This document shows, in pieces, positions 25,618 to 32,212 of a stretch of DNA of 64,000 nt. A model generated the notes under the pieces. It was not told the origin of the DNA, did no database searches, and worked only from the letters and a program-made list of their open reading frames with translations. Each line of letters begins with the position of its first letter. Within the stretch, counting starts at the first letter, position 1. Source of the DNA: Bdellovibrio sp. ZAP7 (GTDB lineage Bacteria > Bdellovibrionota > UBA1018 > CAIMNF01); contig CAMCGZ010000004.1 of NCBI GenBank assembly GCA_945874535.1, positions 1 to 64,000 on the forward strand. The letters run 5' to 3'. The position numbers were made by a program, and so were the translations under genes.

Positions 25618-25916
25618 GACTGTCCTGTGCGGATGATCCGCGAGGAAAGCGGAATCCGGTCACGGTACTGCAGGAGTTTTTGCATCACGGACTGATCCCG
25701 GAAAGATCCCTTTTGGCCGAGAGTTTCACGGGAGGGGCGAAGCGCCTGTGCCGTGGCCCGGACCGGTGCCGGAGTCCGGGATTCCGGTGCGAGTGACGCT
25801 TCGATCAGGCTTTCGAGTTCTCCGAAGCGCGAGATATTCCGCGCGTCCGCCCTGGGCTCATCCACGCGGCCTTTTTCCAAAACGCTGATCGAGAACAATC
25901 CTAATTCACGATGCAT
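25614..25916 (-). CDS. Small unknown protein of the prkA operon
   Basis: A 100-residue basic protein rich in Arg, Ser and Ala, with low-complexity, probably disordered stretches in the middle (around ESRTPAPVRATAQALRPS). It overlaps the previous gene by 16 bases and the next by four. Nothing in the sequence identifies a function. The many Ser and Thr residues beside Arg make it a conceivable kinase substrate for PrkA, which is speculation. The tight overlaps support it as a real gene. Confidence 0.65.
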   Translation of the reverse strand: MHRELGLFSISVLEKGRVDEPRADARNISRFGELESLIEASLAPESRTPAPVRATAQALRPSRETLGQKGSFRDQSVMQKLLQYRDRIPLSSRIIRTGQS

Positions 25917-26299
25917 AATTTCCGTTCTTTCACTTCGGTTTGTTCATCCTTGATTTCCCAGTCCGTCCTGGAAAGGGCCATATCGGGAATCTTCAGTTCA
26001 TCCCACTTTTGAAGTGCTTCAAGCAGTAAAGCGCGGGAGGCTTCGGCTCGGGGCTGCGCTTCGTTTCGCATGCCACCGCCCATGACTAAGAAATGCAGTG
26101 TTCTTTCATTCCAGAGAAGCGGAGCATAAACCGCCTCACCTAGCGCACCAGTGATGAGCTGTGACTTCATGAGTCTCGAGAAATGCCCGTCGAATCTCCA
26201 ATCGAGATGGGCGATCATTCCCTGAAGCGGGCGCTCGTTCTCGAAACAAAGGAGCAGGAGTCCGGAAATCTGCTGGTTCGAGAGTGCTCGATCAACCAT
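25901..26299 (-). CDS. Protein resembling the N-terminal domain of M17 leucyl aminopeptidases
   Basis: A 132-residue protein. The stretch QGMIAHLDWRFDGHFSRLM, followed by a GALGE segment and a hydrophobic strand LHFLVMGGGM, follows the pattern of the macro-like N-terminal domain of leucyl aminopeptidases (leader, LD-x-x-x-x-G-x-L-S, then K-G-x-x-G-E). The catalytic metal-binding domain is absent, so it is not a peptidase by itself. The ATG at 26299 is preferred over a GTG six bases upstream. GAAAGGG lies in front and is partly within a small hairpin. It is the first gene of the prkA operon. The family match is from memory of the pattern and is moderate. Confidence 0.62.
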   Translation of the reverse strand: MVDRALSNQQISGLLLLCFENERPLQGMIAHLDWRFDGHFSRLMKSQLITGALGEAVYAPLLWNERTLHFLVMGGGMRNEAQPRAEASRALLLEALQKWDELKIPDMALSRTDWEIKDEQTEVKERKLCIVN

Positions 26300-26307
26300 C
26301 AACACCC

Positions 26308-26324
26308 TTTCAGCATAGCTGAAA
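26308..26324 (-). promoter_or_regulatory. Small hairpin overlapping the ribosome binding site of the prkA operon
   Basis: TTTCAGC and GCTGAAA form a 7-bp stem with a 3-base loop. In the minus-strand transcript the second arm includes the GAAA of the GAAAGGG ribosome binding site for the 26299 start. It could dampen translation or end the nusB transcript, but no T-run follows. It may be coincidental. Confidence 0.35.
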
Positions 26325-26344
26325 ATAAGGGGAATTCAAAGGCG

Positions 26345-26818
26345 TCAGGATTCTGACGGAACTTTGCCGGCCTGGGACTCCGGTGTCTTGCTGATCGGGT
26401 CCAGAACGCCGTTCAAGAAGGAGGGAGTGTCCTTCTCACCGAAAACTTTTGCGAGTTCGATGATTTCATTCAGGGTCACCTTGGCGGGGACATCTTTGAA
26501 GAACAAGAGCTCGGCTGTTCCGATTCTGAGGAAGGCCTTGTCCACGGCGGCAATCCGCTCGAATTTCCAGTTTTCGGCGAACTGTTCGATAAGGGTGTCG
26601 ATCCGCTTGATTTCACGGAGTGTGGTCACGATCAAGCGAAGAGCGAACTCGGTTGAGAGTTCATGGGTTCCGAAATGGCTCAAGTGGCGGCTGAAATCTT
26701 CTTCGATCTCAGAACGCTCGATCATCGGTTCCTGTTGTCCGTCGTAACGGTAAAGGAACTGGAACGCCAGTTCCCTTGCTTTCTGTCTCGGGGTGAGATG
26801 CGAAGAAGGGGCGCTCAT
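26345..26818 (-). CDS. nusB: Transcription antitermination factor NusB
   Basis: A 157-residue RNA-binding protein that, with NusE, NusA and NusG, keeps RNA polymerase going through rRNA operons. The all-helical fold shows ARELAFQFLYRYD near the N-terminus and the conserved LLFFKDVPAKVTLNEIIELAK and FLNGVLD near the C-terminus, as in NusB. The start at 26818 overlaps the nrdR stop by four bases. NrdR-NusB adjacency is common in bacteria. A short tail extends beyond the E. coli length (139 residues). Confidence 0.93.
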   Translation of the reverse strand: MSAPSSHLTPRQKARELAFQFLYRYDGQQEPMIERSEIEEDFSRHLSHFGTHELSTEFALRLIVTTLREIKRIDTLIEQFAENWKFERIAAVDKAFLRIGTAELLFFKDVPAKVTLNEIIELAKVFGEKDTPSFLNGVLDPISKTPESQAGKVPSES

Positions 26819-27330
26819 GACGGTTCCTCGTTCAAAAAGGGAAAGCTGAGATTGGTTTTTTCTCCGGTGAAGGCCACCGGTGCATCGAGATGCGAGTTCA
26901 GATCAGCGACGAATTCCTCGACATCCCGGAATTCACGGTAAACCGAAGCAAAGCGGACATAAGCCACCTTGTCGAGCTTGTGCAGGGCGCTCATGACCAT
27001 TTCACCCACACTTTTGGAGGGGATTTCCTTCAATCCGTAACTCTGGATGTTCTTTTCGATCTGGGTGACTGCCGCTTCGATCTGTCCGGTGGTCACGGGG
27101 CGCTTCTGGCAGGACTTCTGCATCCCCATGAAAATCTTCTCGCGGGCGAAGGGCTCCCTTCTGCCATCCTTTTTGATCACATTGGGCATGACTTCTTCGA
27201 TGCGCTCATAGGTCGTAAAGCGTCCGCCACACTCCAGGCATTCCCTTCTGCGGCGGGTCATGTCGCCGGTCTGGTTCAATCGGGAGTCGATGACCTTGGT
27301 CTCCGGGGTGGAGCAAATCGGGCATTTCAT
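26815..27330 (-). CDS. nrdR: Transcriptional repressor NrdR
   Basis: A 171-residue repressor of ribonucleotide reductase genes that senses ATP/dATP. The N-terminal zinc ribbon uses CPIC (C3, C6) and CLEC (C31, C34), with the DNA-contact stretch of Arg residues between them. An ATP-cone domain follows (about 46-136). The ATG at 27330 gives the invariant MKCPIC start; the longer upstream frame is rejected. It overlaps nusB by four bases. No nrd genes are in this window. It is divergent from holA. Confidence 0.95.
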   Translation of the reverse strand: MKCPICSTPETKVIDSRLNQTGDMTRRRRECLECGGRFTTYERIEEVMPNVIKKDGRREPFAREKIFMGMQKSCQKRPVTTGQIEAAVTQIEKNIQSYGLKEIPSKSVGEMVMSALHKLDKVAYVRFASVYREFRDVEEFVADLNSHLDAPVAFTGEKTNLSFPFLNEEPS

Positions 27331-27454
27331 GTCGGCCACCCTACTACAAAATGGGTCGTTCCGCCACGGAAACCACAAGGGATTGTGGTTCGGCCCCTTG
27401 CGACCGTAAAAATCGCTTTCCAATCCGGCCATAACCCGATAAATATTTGAAAGT

Positions 27455-28462
27455 ATGCCGAAAATCGAGGCCAAAGCCCTTCAAAAAGAGCTCGACACGG
27501 GAAAAGTCCGTCCCGTGTATTTTCTGCATGGTCCCGAGCGGATGAAGTCGAGGGAATTGGTCCGGCGCATCCTCCGTGCGGCCTTGGCCGGAACTGAACC
27601 GAATGCCTTCAACTTCGAGAAACTCGATGCGGCTGAGGCCGGTGTGGAACGTGTGCTCGATGCCACCCAGGGATTCTCCCTCGGCGGGGGCGTCCGGGTG
27701 ATCCTGGTCCGGAATGTCGAGGACTGGAAGAATCTGGATCCGCTGGGCGATTACCTGAAGCCGCTTCCTGAGTCGGAGGCCGTGGATCCGGCCGAACTTC
27801 AGAGTGTTTTGATTTTGGTCTCCAAGAGCTTCGATGGCAGGAAGAAGGCGTCGAAAAGCATCCTCGAGTCGGCAGCGGTGACCGAGTGCGAGGAAGTGCA
27901 GGAACAGGATCGGGAACCCTGGGTGGACTATCTCGCTAAACGTCGGGGAATCCGACTCGAGGCGAGTGAACGCCTGACCCTCAGGGGACTCGAGCCGTGG
28001 TCGCTCGATATCGTGGACCAGGAACTCGCAAAGCTCGAGCTGGTGGGAGATGACGTGGCCCTGCGCGGACAGGCGCTTCTGAGCGGAGTGAGTGCTTACG
28101 CTCGCGATGATTTCATCGACTCCATTTTTTGCCGTGACCTGAAGCGCGCGCTCGGCCTGCATCATCTGTTTTGTTCGGACATGGAGATTCAGCTCCCCTT
28201 TTTAGGGCTGCTTTCTTGGAATTTGAGGCATCTCAAACTTTATGTCCTCGAACAGGAAACCCGGAGCCGCTCTGCAGAGAAGCGCAATCCATACCTGCTC
28301 AAGAACCTGGAGCGTTGGAGGAGGCACTGGAATTCGGCTTCACTCAGGAGTCTCGAACAGGGACTCTTCAGTATCGATTTTTCTCTCAAGAACACCCGCT
28401 TGCTCCCGGCGGGACTCTGGACCGATCTATTGGTGGCGACCGGTCGGAAAGGTCACTCGTGA
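27455..28462 (+). CDS. holA: DNA polymerase III delta subunit
   Basis: A 335-residue clamp-loader subunit that opens the beta clamp. The N-terminus carries the diagnostic VYFLHGPERMKSRELVRRIL, followed by the AAA+ fold without a functional Walker A, and the C-terminal collar domain near LLGLLSWNLRHL. Delta proteins diverge strongly, but this pattern and length (E. coli 343) fit well. The last bases overlap a GTG start for the thioesterase gene (GTGA). Confidence 0.9.
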   Translation: MPKIEAKALQKELDTGKVRPVYFLHGPERMKSRELVRRILRAALAGTEPNAFNFEKLDAAEAGVERVLDATQGFSLGGGVRVILVRNVEDWKNLDPLGDYLKPLPESEAVDPAELQSVLILVSKSFDGRKKASKSILESAAVTECEEVQEQDREPWVDYLAKRRGIRLEASERLTLRGLEPWSLDIVDQELAKLELVGDDVALRGQALLSGVSAYARDDFIDSIFCRDLKRALGLHHLFCSDMEIQLPFLGLLSWNLRHLKLYVLEQETRSRSAEKRNPYLLKNLERWRRHWNSASLRSLEQGLFSIDFSLKNTRLLPAGLWTDLLVATGRKGHS

Positions 28463-28965
28463 ATCTGCTCTTTCGTCTTGCATGGATCATTTTTGAGAGT
28501 TTTTTCAGGCGTAAACTCCATCCACTTTCCGAGTCGGTTCTTCACCTCCGGGTCCTGCCGAACGATCTTGATTTGAATTTTCATATGAACAACGGAAGGT
28601 ATCTTTCCCTGATGGATCTCGGCCGGCTCGACCTCCTGATCCGGACCGATCTGGCTCAGGCTCTGGTGCGTCACCGCTGGCAACCGCTCGTGGGAGCTCT
28701 CAACATCCGTTACAAGATGTCGCTGATGCCGTTCCAGAAGTACCGCCTGCGAACCAAAGTCGTCGGATGGGATGAGAAGTGGTTTTATATCGAGCAGCGA
28801 TTCGAACGCGGGAATCGGACCGTTGCGGTGGGGCTTGTGAAAACCCTGTTCCGGGGAAACGGTCGGAACATCACTCCTGAAGAGACTTTGAAGCTGATCC
28901 AAGTCAATATCGACCCGCCGAAGATTCCGGAGAACATCACCAAGTGGTTGTCGATGGAGGCCTAA
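28459..28965 (+). CDS. Acyl-CoA thioesterase-like hotdog protein (THEM6/4HBT type)
   Basis: A 168-residue hotdog-fold protein. The motif DLNFHMNNGRYL with the following LGRLDLL matches 4-hydroxybenzoyl-CoA thioesterase-like proteins, where the first Asp is the usual catalytic residue. A short hydrophobic N-terminus (LLFRLAWIIFESFF) precedes the fold, as in THEM6-like proteins. I place the start at the GTG at 28459, which overlaps the holA stop codon. The much longer upstream frame overlaps holA and is not coding. Substrate unknown. Confidence 0.82.
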   Translation: MNLLFRLAWIIFESFFRRKLHPLSESVLHLRVLPNDLDLNFHMNNGRYLSLMDLGRLDLLIRTDLAQALVRHRWQPLVGALNIRYKMSLMPFQKYRLRTKVVGWDEKWFYIEQRFERGNRTVAVGLVKTLFRGNGRNITPEETLKLIQVNIDPPKIPENITKWLSMEA

Positions 28966-28971
28966 GTCCTC

Positions 28972-29814
28972 TCAAATCCGGTCTTTCGGCCGGGGAGTGG
29001 GCTCTTCCTTGCGGATGAATTGCCTCTCGCTCCGGATCCGGCATTTCTTCGGGGTCCGTTTGAGGCGGTAGTCGTCGACCGCGGCAGCAATTTCTGCGGC
29101 CAGGGTCATCCGGGACTGGCGGAACAGGATCCGATCCCGGTCTTCTTTCAGATTCATGAAGCCCGACTCGATCAGAATGCTCGGCATGTCGGTTCCCAGC
29201 AACACATAGAACAGGGCCTGTTTCACCCCTCGGTCGGTGGCCGCGTGTTTGATCCTCGCTTGAACCGAGCAGGCGAGCTCCTTCGACGGAGTCAGGTTCG
29301 AGTCCAAAATCAGGTCTTTCATGATCAGTGAGACATGATTCGATCCCGAGGAGTGATTCACTTGAGATCCCTTCAAAACAGCATTCTCGAGGTCAGCCAG
29401 GCGTTTCGAGGTGTCGTCCGTGGCATGGTTCAAGATGAAGGTCTCCACTCCGCCCGATCGGACTGTGTCGCTGCTTGAATTCATATGTATCGAGATGAAC
29501 ACATCAGCCCGCATCTTGTTCGCCAGGGCTGTCCGGTCACTGAGAAGCACTTCCCGATCGTCAGTCCGTGTCAGGGCGGTTTTGTGCCCGCGGATGACGA
29601 GTTCCCGCGCCAGGTCTTTAGCCAAGAGGAGAGTGAAGTGCTTTTCAGTCAGTGTCACATCAGCGACTTGTTTGTGGATCGCCCCGGTGTCGGGCCCGCC
29701 ATGTCCCGGATCGATCACCACAGTGAACTTACGGTCAGCAGTGGCGGCATCCGCCGAACCGCACAGGAAGGAGAGTGCCGCAAAAAAAGAGGAGTGTTTC
29801 CGGATGATTCCCAC
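28972..29814 (-). CDS. N-acetylmuramoyl-L-alanine amidase (Amidase_3 family), exported
   Basis: A 280-residue periplasmic zinc amidase that cuts the bond between N-acetylmuramic acid and the peptide stem in peptidoglycan. The signal peptide covers residues 1-23. Zinc ligands are H38 (DPGHGG), E57 (LTEKHF) and H110 (SIHMNS). The catalytic Glu is in ILIESGFM near the end. There is no AMIN or LysM targeting domain. A basic C-terminal tail of about 30 residues follows the catalytic domain. It is convergent with the thioesterase gene and divergent from mutY with a 17-base gap, so promoters must overlap coding sequence. Confidence 0.93.
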   Translation of the reverse strand: MGIIRKHSSFFAALSFLCGSADAATADRKFTVVIDPGHGGPDTGAIHKQVADVTLTEKHFTLLLAKDLARELVIRGHKTALTRTDDREVLLSDRTALANKMRADVFISIHMNSSSDTVRSGGVETFILNHATDDTSKRLADLENAVLKGSQVNHSSGSNHVSLIMKDLILDSNLTPSKELACSVQARIKHAATDRGVKQALFYVLLGTDMPSILIESGFMNLKEDRDRILFRQSRMTLAAEIAAAVDDYRLKRTPKKCRIRSERQFIRKEEPTPRPKDRI

Positions 29815-29831
29815 GTGAAGATTAGGGTATC

Positions 29832-30851
29832 ATGGGGCGGATGAGCGTCAACTCGGTTCGAAAACTCGGTGCTTGGTACCGTAAGAACGCACGCGATCTT
29901 CCGTGGCGGAAGGGGAGTGATCCCTATCGCGTCTGGTTGTCCGAGATCATGCTCCAGCAAACCCAGGTTAAAACGGTTATTCCTTATTTCGAGACGTTCT
30001 TGGAGCGCTTTCCCGGGGTTCAGGATCTGGCGGACGCACCGCTGGATGAGGTACTGCGTCTCTGGGCGGGACTCGGTTATTATTCCCGCGCAAGGAACCT
30101 TCACGCGGGGGCCCGAGCCTTAGCTGAGCGCTTGAGGCAGGGGGAGGGTTTTCCTCGAAATCGCGAGGATTGGTTGCAAATTCCGGGTGTCGGCCCCTAC
30201 ACGGCCGGCGCGGTGTGCTCGATCGCCTTGGGGCTCCGGGAACCCATTGTCGACGGGAATGTGGTCCGTGTCCTGTCTCGGTACTACGCGATTGAGGACG
30301 CTGACCCCCGTTATCAGCGCATCTGGGATTCTGCGCGGAAGTGGGTCGAGGTGGAAGAAGTCGAGCCGACCGTTATCAATCAGGGGTTGATGGAGCTCGG
30401 AGCTTTGATTTGCACTCCGCGCAACCCTCGCTGTGAAGTGTGCCCTCTTAGCAAGAGTTGTCGTGGAAAGGCAAATCCATCGATGTATCCGGTCAAGAAA
30501 AAGAAACCGGAACTCCTTCGGATCGAAGAAGAAGTCTGGATCCTTTTCAGGATGACAAAATCGGGTCCGGAAGTGGTCTTGCGTCAGAACTCGAGTGGTC
30601 CCTGGAGGCGGGGGCTCTGGGATTTTCCGCGTTCTGGAACGCTTTCGCTTGGGAGTGAGAACCTGCTCGAGGCCGAGTGGTCGTCGCGCTATGCGGTCAC
30701 CCGACACCGCATCACCCGCTTACACCGTGCCTTCCGGGTTTCCCGAGTCCGATTGAAAGAGGGGGATGGCTGGTTTCACTTGGAAGATCTACCGGCGCTT
30801 TCAGCTCCGACTCGGAAAGCCCTGATCGCTCTGAAAGAACGGATGGGTTAG
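29832..30851 (+). CDS. mutY: A/G-specific adenine glycosylase MutY
   Basis: A 339-residue base-excision repair enzyme that removes adenine opposite 8-oxoguanine. The helix-hairpin-helix core has SEIMLQQTQV with the catalytic Glu, and IPGVGPYTAGA followed by the Asp in EPIVDGNVVRV. The 4Fe-4S cluster loop is a C-x6-C-x2-C-x5-C set (CTPRNPRCEVCPLSKSC). A NUDIX-like 8-oxoG recognition domain fills the C-terminal 100 residues. Either the ATG at 29832 or the one at 29841 may be used. Its end overlaps the convergent secreted-protein gene by four bases. Confidence 0.95.
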   Translation: MGRMSVNSVRKLGAWYRKNARDLPWRKGSDPYRVWLSEIMLQQTQVKTVIPYFETFLERFPGVQDLADAPLDEVLRLWAGLGYYSRARNLHAGARALAERLRQGEGFPRNREDWLQIPGVGPYTAGAVCSIALGLREPIVDGNVVRVLSRYYAIEDADPRYQRIWDSARKWVEVEEVEPTVINQGLMELGALICTPRNPRCEVCPLSKSCRGKANPSMYPVKKKKPELLRIEEEVWILFRMTKSGPEVVLRQNSSGPWRRGLWDFPRSGTLSLGSENLLEAEWSSRYAVTRHRITRLHRAFRVSRVRLKEGDGWFHLEDLPALSAPTRKALIALKERMG

Positions 30852-31393
30852 CGGCGCGGTCCGGTATAATCGGGAGCGCAGTGCCAAGGGTCTGAACAGC
30901 TGGGTACTTCCACCGTGCGACGGGTGATGTAACGGATCACGCCTTCGCCGATCGGGAGGGAGAGTCCTGCGGTAGAAAGAATCGCGCGGGAATCGCCCGT
31001 GATCAGAAGAGCCCGGACCGACTGGATGGTGAGAGAGAGCCCTGAGCAAAGACGGATGGTGTCGCTACGGTCCTTGCCCGACGCGCGGACTTCATCCGTG
31101 CTCATCGCTTCGCCGTCACCCTGGGTGAGAAGAGCCTCGAATTTGCAGCTCTTGCCCTGTTCGACCACACTTCCGGTCAGCACATAGTCGTAATGTCCGT
31201 GGGAGGGGATCTCAGGATCGCCAAACCGGTCCACCCGGACCTGGGTGTTGATTTGGAACACCAGATTTTTGGTTTCCCCGTTGGCCACTTTGATCGCGGC
31301 CGAAAATTCATTGTAACTCTCGCCCGCTCGGTCGGTCACCTGAGCCAGAGTGGAAGTGGAAATCAGCATGGAAAGCAGAACTAAAACGTTCAT
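30848..31393 (-). CDS. Exported protein of unknown function
   Basis: A 181-residue protein with a signal peptide (MNVLVLLSMLISTSTLA, cleaved before QVTDR). The mature part is beta-rich with three Cys residues beyond residue 80 that may pair, and it ends in a Cys-containing, Pro-rich tail (CSDPWHCAPDYTGPRR). No domain is recognised. It stands alone between mutY (convergent, four-base overlap) and a serine protease gene. Confidence 0.7.
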   Translation of the reverse strand: MNVLVLLSMLISTSTLAQVTDRAGESYNEFSAAIKVANGETKNLVFQINTQVRVDRFGDPEIPSHGHYDYVLTGSVVEQGKSCKFEALLTQGDGEAMSTDEVRASGKDRSDTIRLCSGLSLTIQSVRALLITGDSRAILSTAGLSLPIGEGVIRYITRRTVEVPSCSDPWHCAPDYTGPRR

Positions 31394-31459
31394 GGGTCGG
31401 ATTCTCCTGGATTTTGCCGCACTTTATCAAACAGAAATGAAAAACGCAAGAAATCCAGA

Positions 31460-32212
31460 TCAGGGGAGGTTCCAGGTCGGAACAAACAGGTTGTCGATTC
31501 GCTGATCATGATGATCTTGGAAGCGGTAAGCCTCAGTGATTCCAATGATTTCTTCAGGCATTCCCGGGAAGTGGCAGAGGAGCGGACCCCCGGAATCCCC
31601 TGGATTGGCAGAGGTCTTAAGCCAGCCGCTCCGGGGGACCATATGAATCAAGCCCTCCTCGAGCCAGAATTCCACTCCGGCGGGGCGACCGATAAGCAGG
31701 TGACCGGATTTTCCACGCGAGTCCATTCCGAACCCGGCGATCCGGCAAGAGACAGATTCCTTGAGTAAGCCGTAGCGGTCAAACCAGGTGTCAGCCGAGC
31801 GTGAAAGTGACAAGGGGCTTGCCCGACTGCGCTTCCGGGTCTGGATCCGAGCAAAGTCTCGGGTCGGCGAGGGATGCTCCGGATCCAGCCAATCGGATTC
31901 AGGAGGGAGCTCGTATCTTCGAACCCTGCCGAGCCAATTCCCCCCGCAGGTCACGGTGGCGGAGTAATTCCGGTTTTGGGGAAAACAATGGGCGGAGGTG
32001 AGAACGGTGTTCTCAGAAATCAGGCTCCCGCTGCACAAAGCCTCGGCTTCTCCTTCATCGGTTTCAATTGAGATGTCGATTCGACAAAGAGCGGGATGGT
32101 CCTTCTCGGGGGCCCGCTCAATCCCGTCACCCATCATCGCGGGGCTTGCCCAGACCTCACGGATCGGGCCCAGAATCAAAATGAAGTTGAGCACCAGCCG
32201 GAGTAACTTCAT
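31460..32212 (-). CDS. Secreted trypsin-like serine protease (S1 family)
   Basis: A 250-residue protein with a signal peptide (residues 1-22, ending EVWA). The chymotrypsin-fold triad is complete: His75 in LTSAHCF, Asp119 in RDFARI and Ser207 in NPGDSGGPLL. Several Cys residues could form the usual disulfides. The ATG at 32212 overlaps the mutS stop codon (ATGA), so it is probably translated from the mutS message despite the unrelated role. Substrate unknown. Confidence 0.88.
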   Translation of the reverse strand: MKLLRLVLNFILILGPIREVWASPAMMGDGIERAPEKDHPALCRIDISIETDEGEAEALCSGSLISENTVLTSAHCFPQNRNYSATVTCGGNWLGRVRRYELPPESDWLDPEHPSPTRDFARIQTRKRSRASPLSLSRSADTWFDRYGLLKESVSCRIAGFGMDSRGKSGHLLIGRPAGVEFWLEEGLIHMVPRSGWLKTSANPGDSGGPLLCHFPGMPEEIIGITEAYRFQDHHDQRIDNLFVPTWNLP

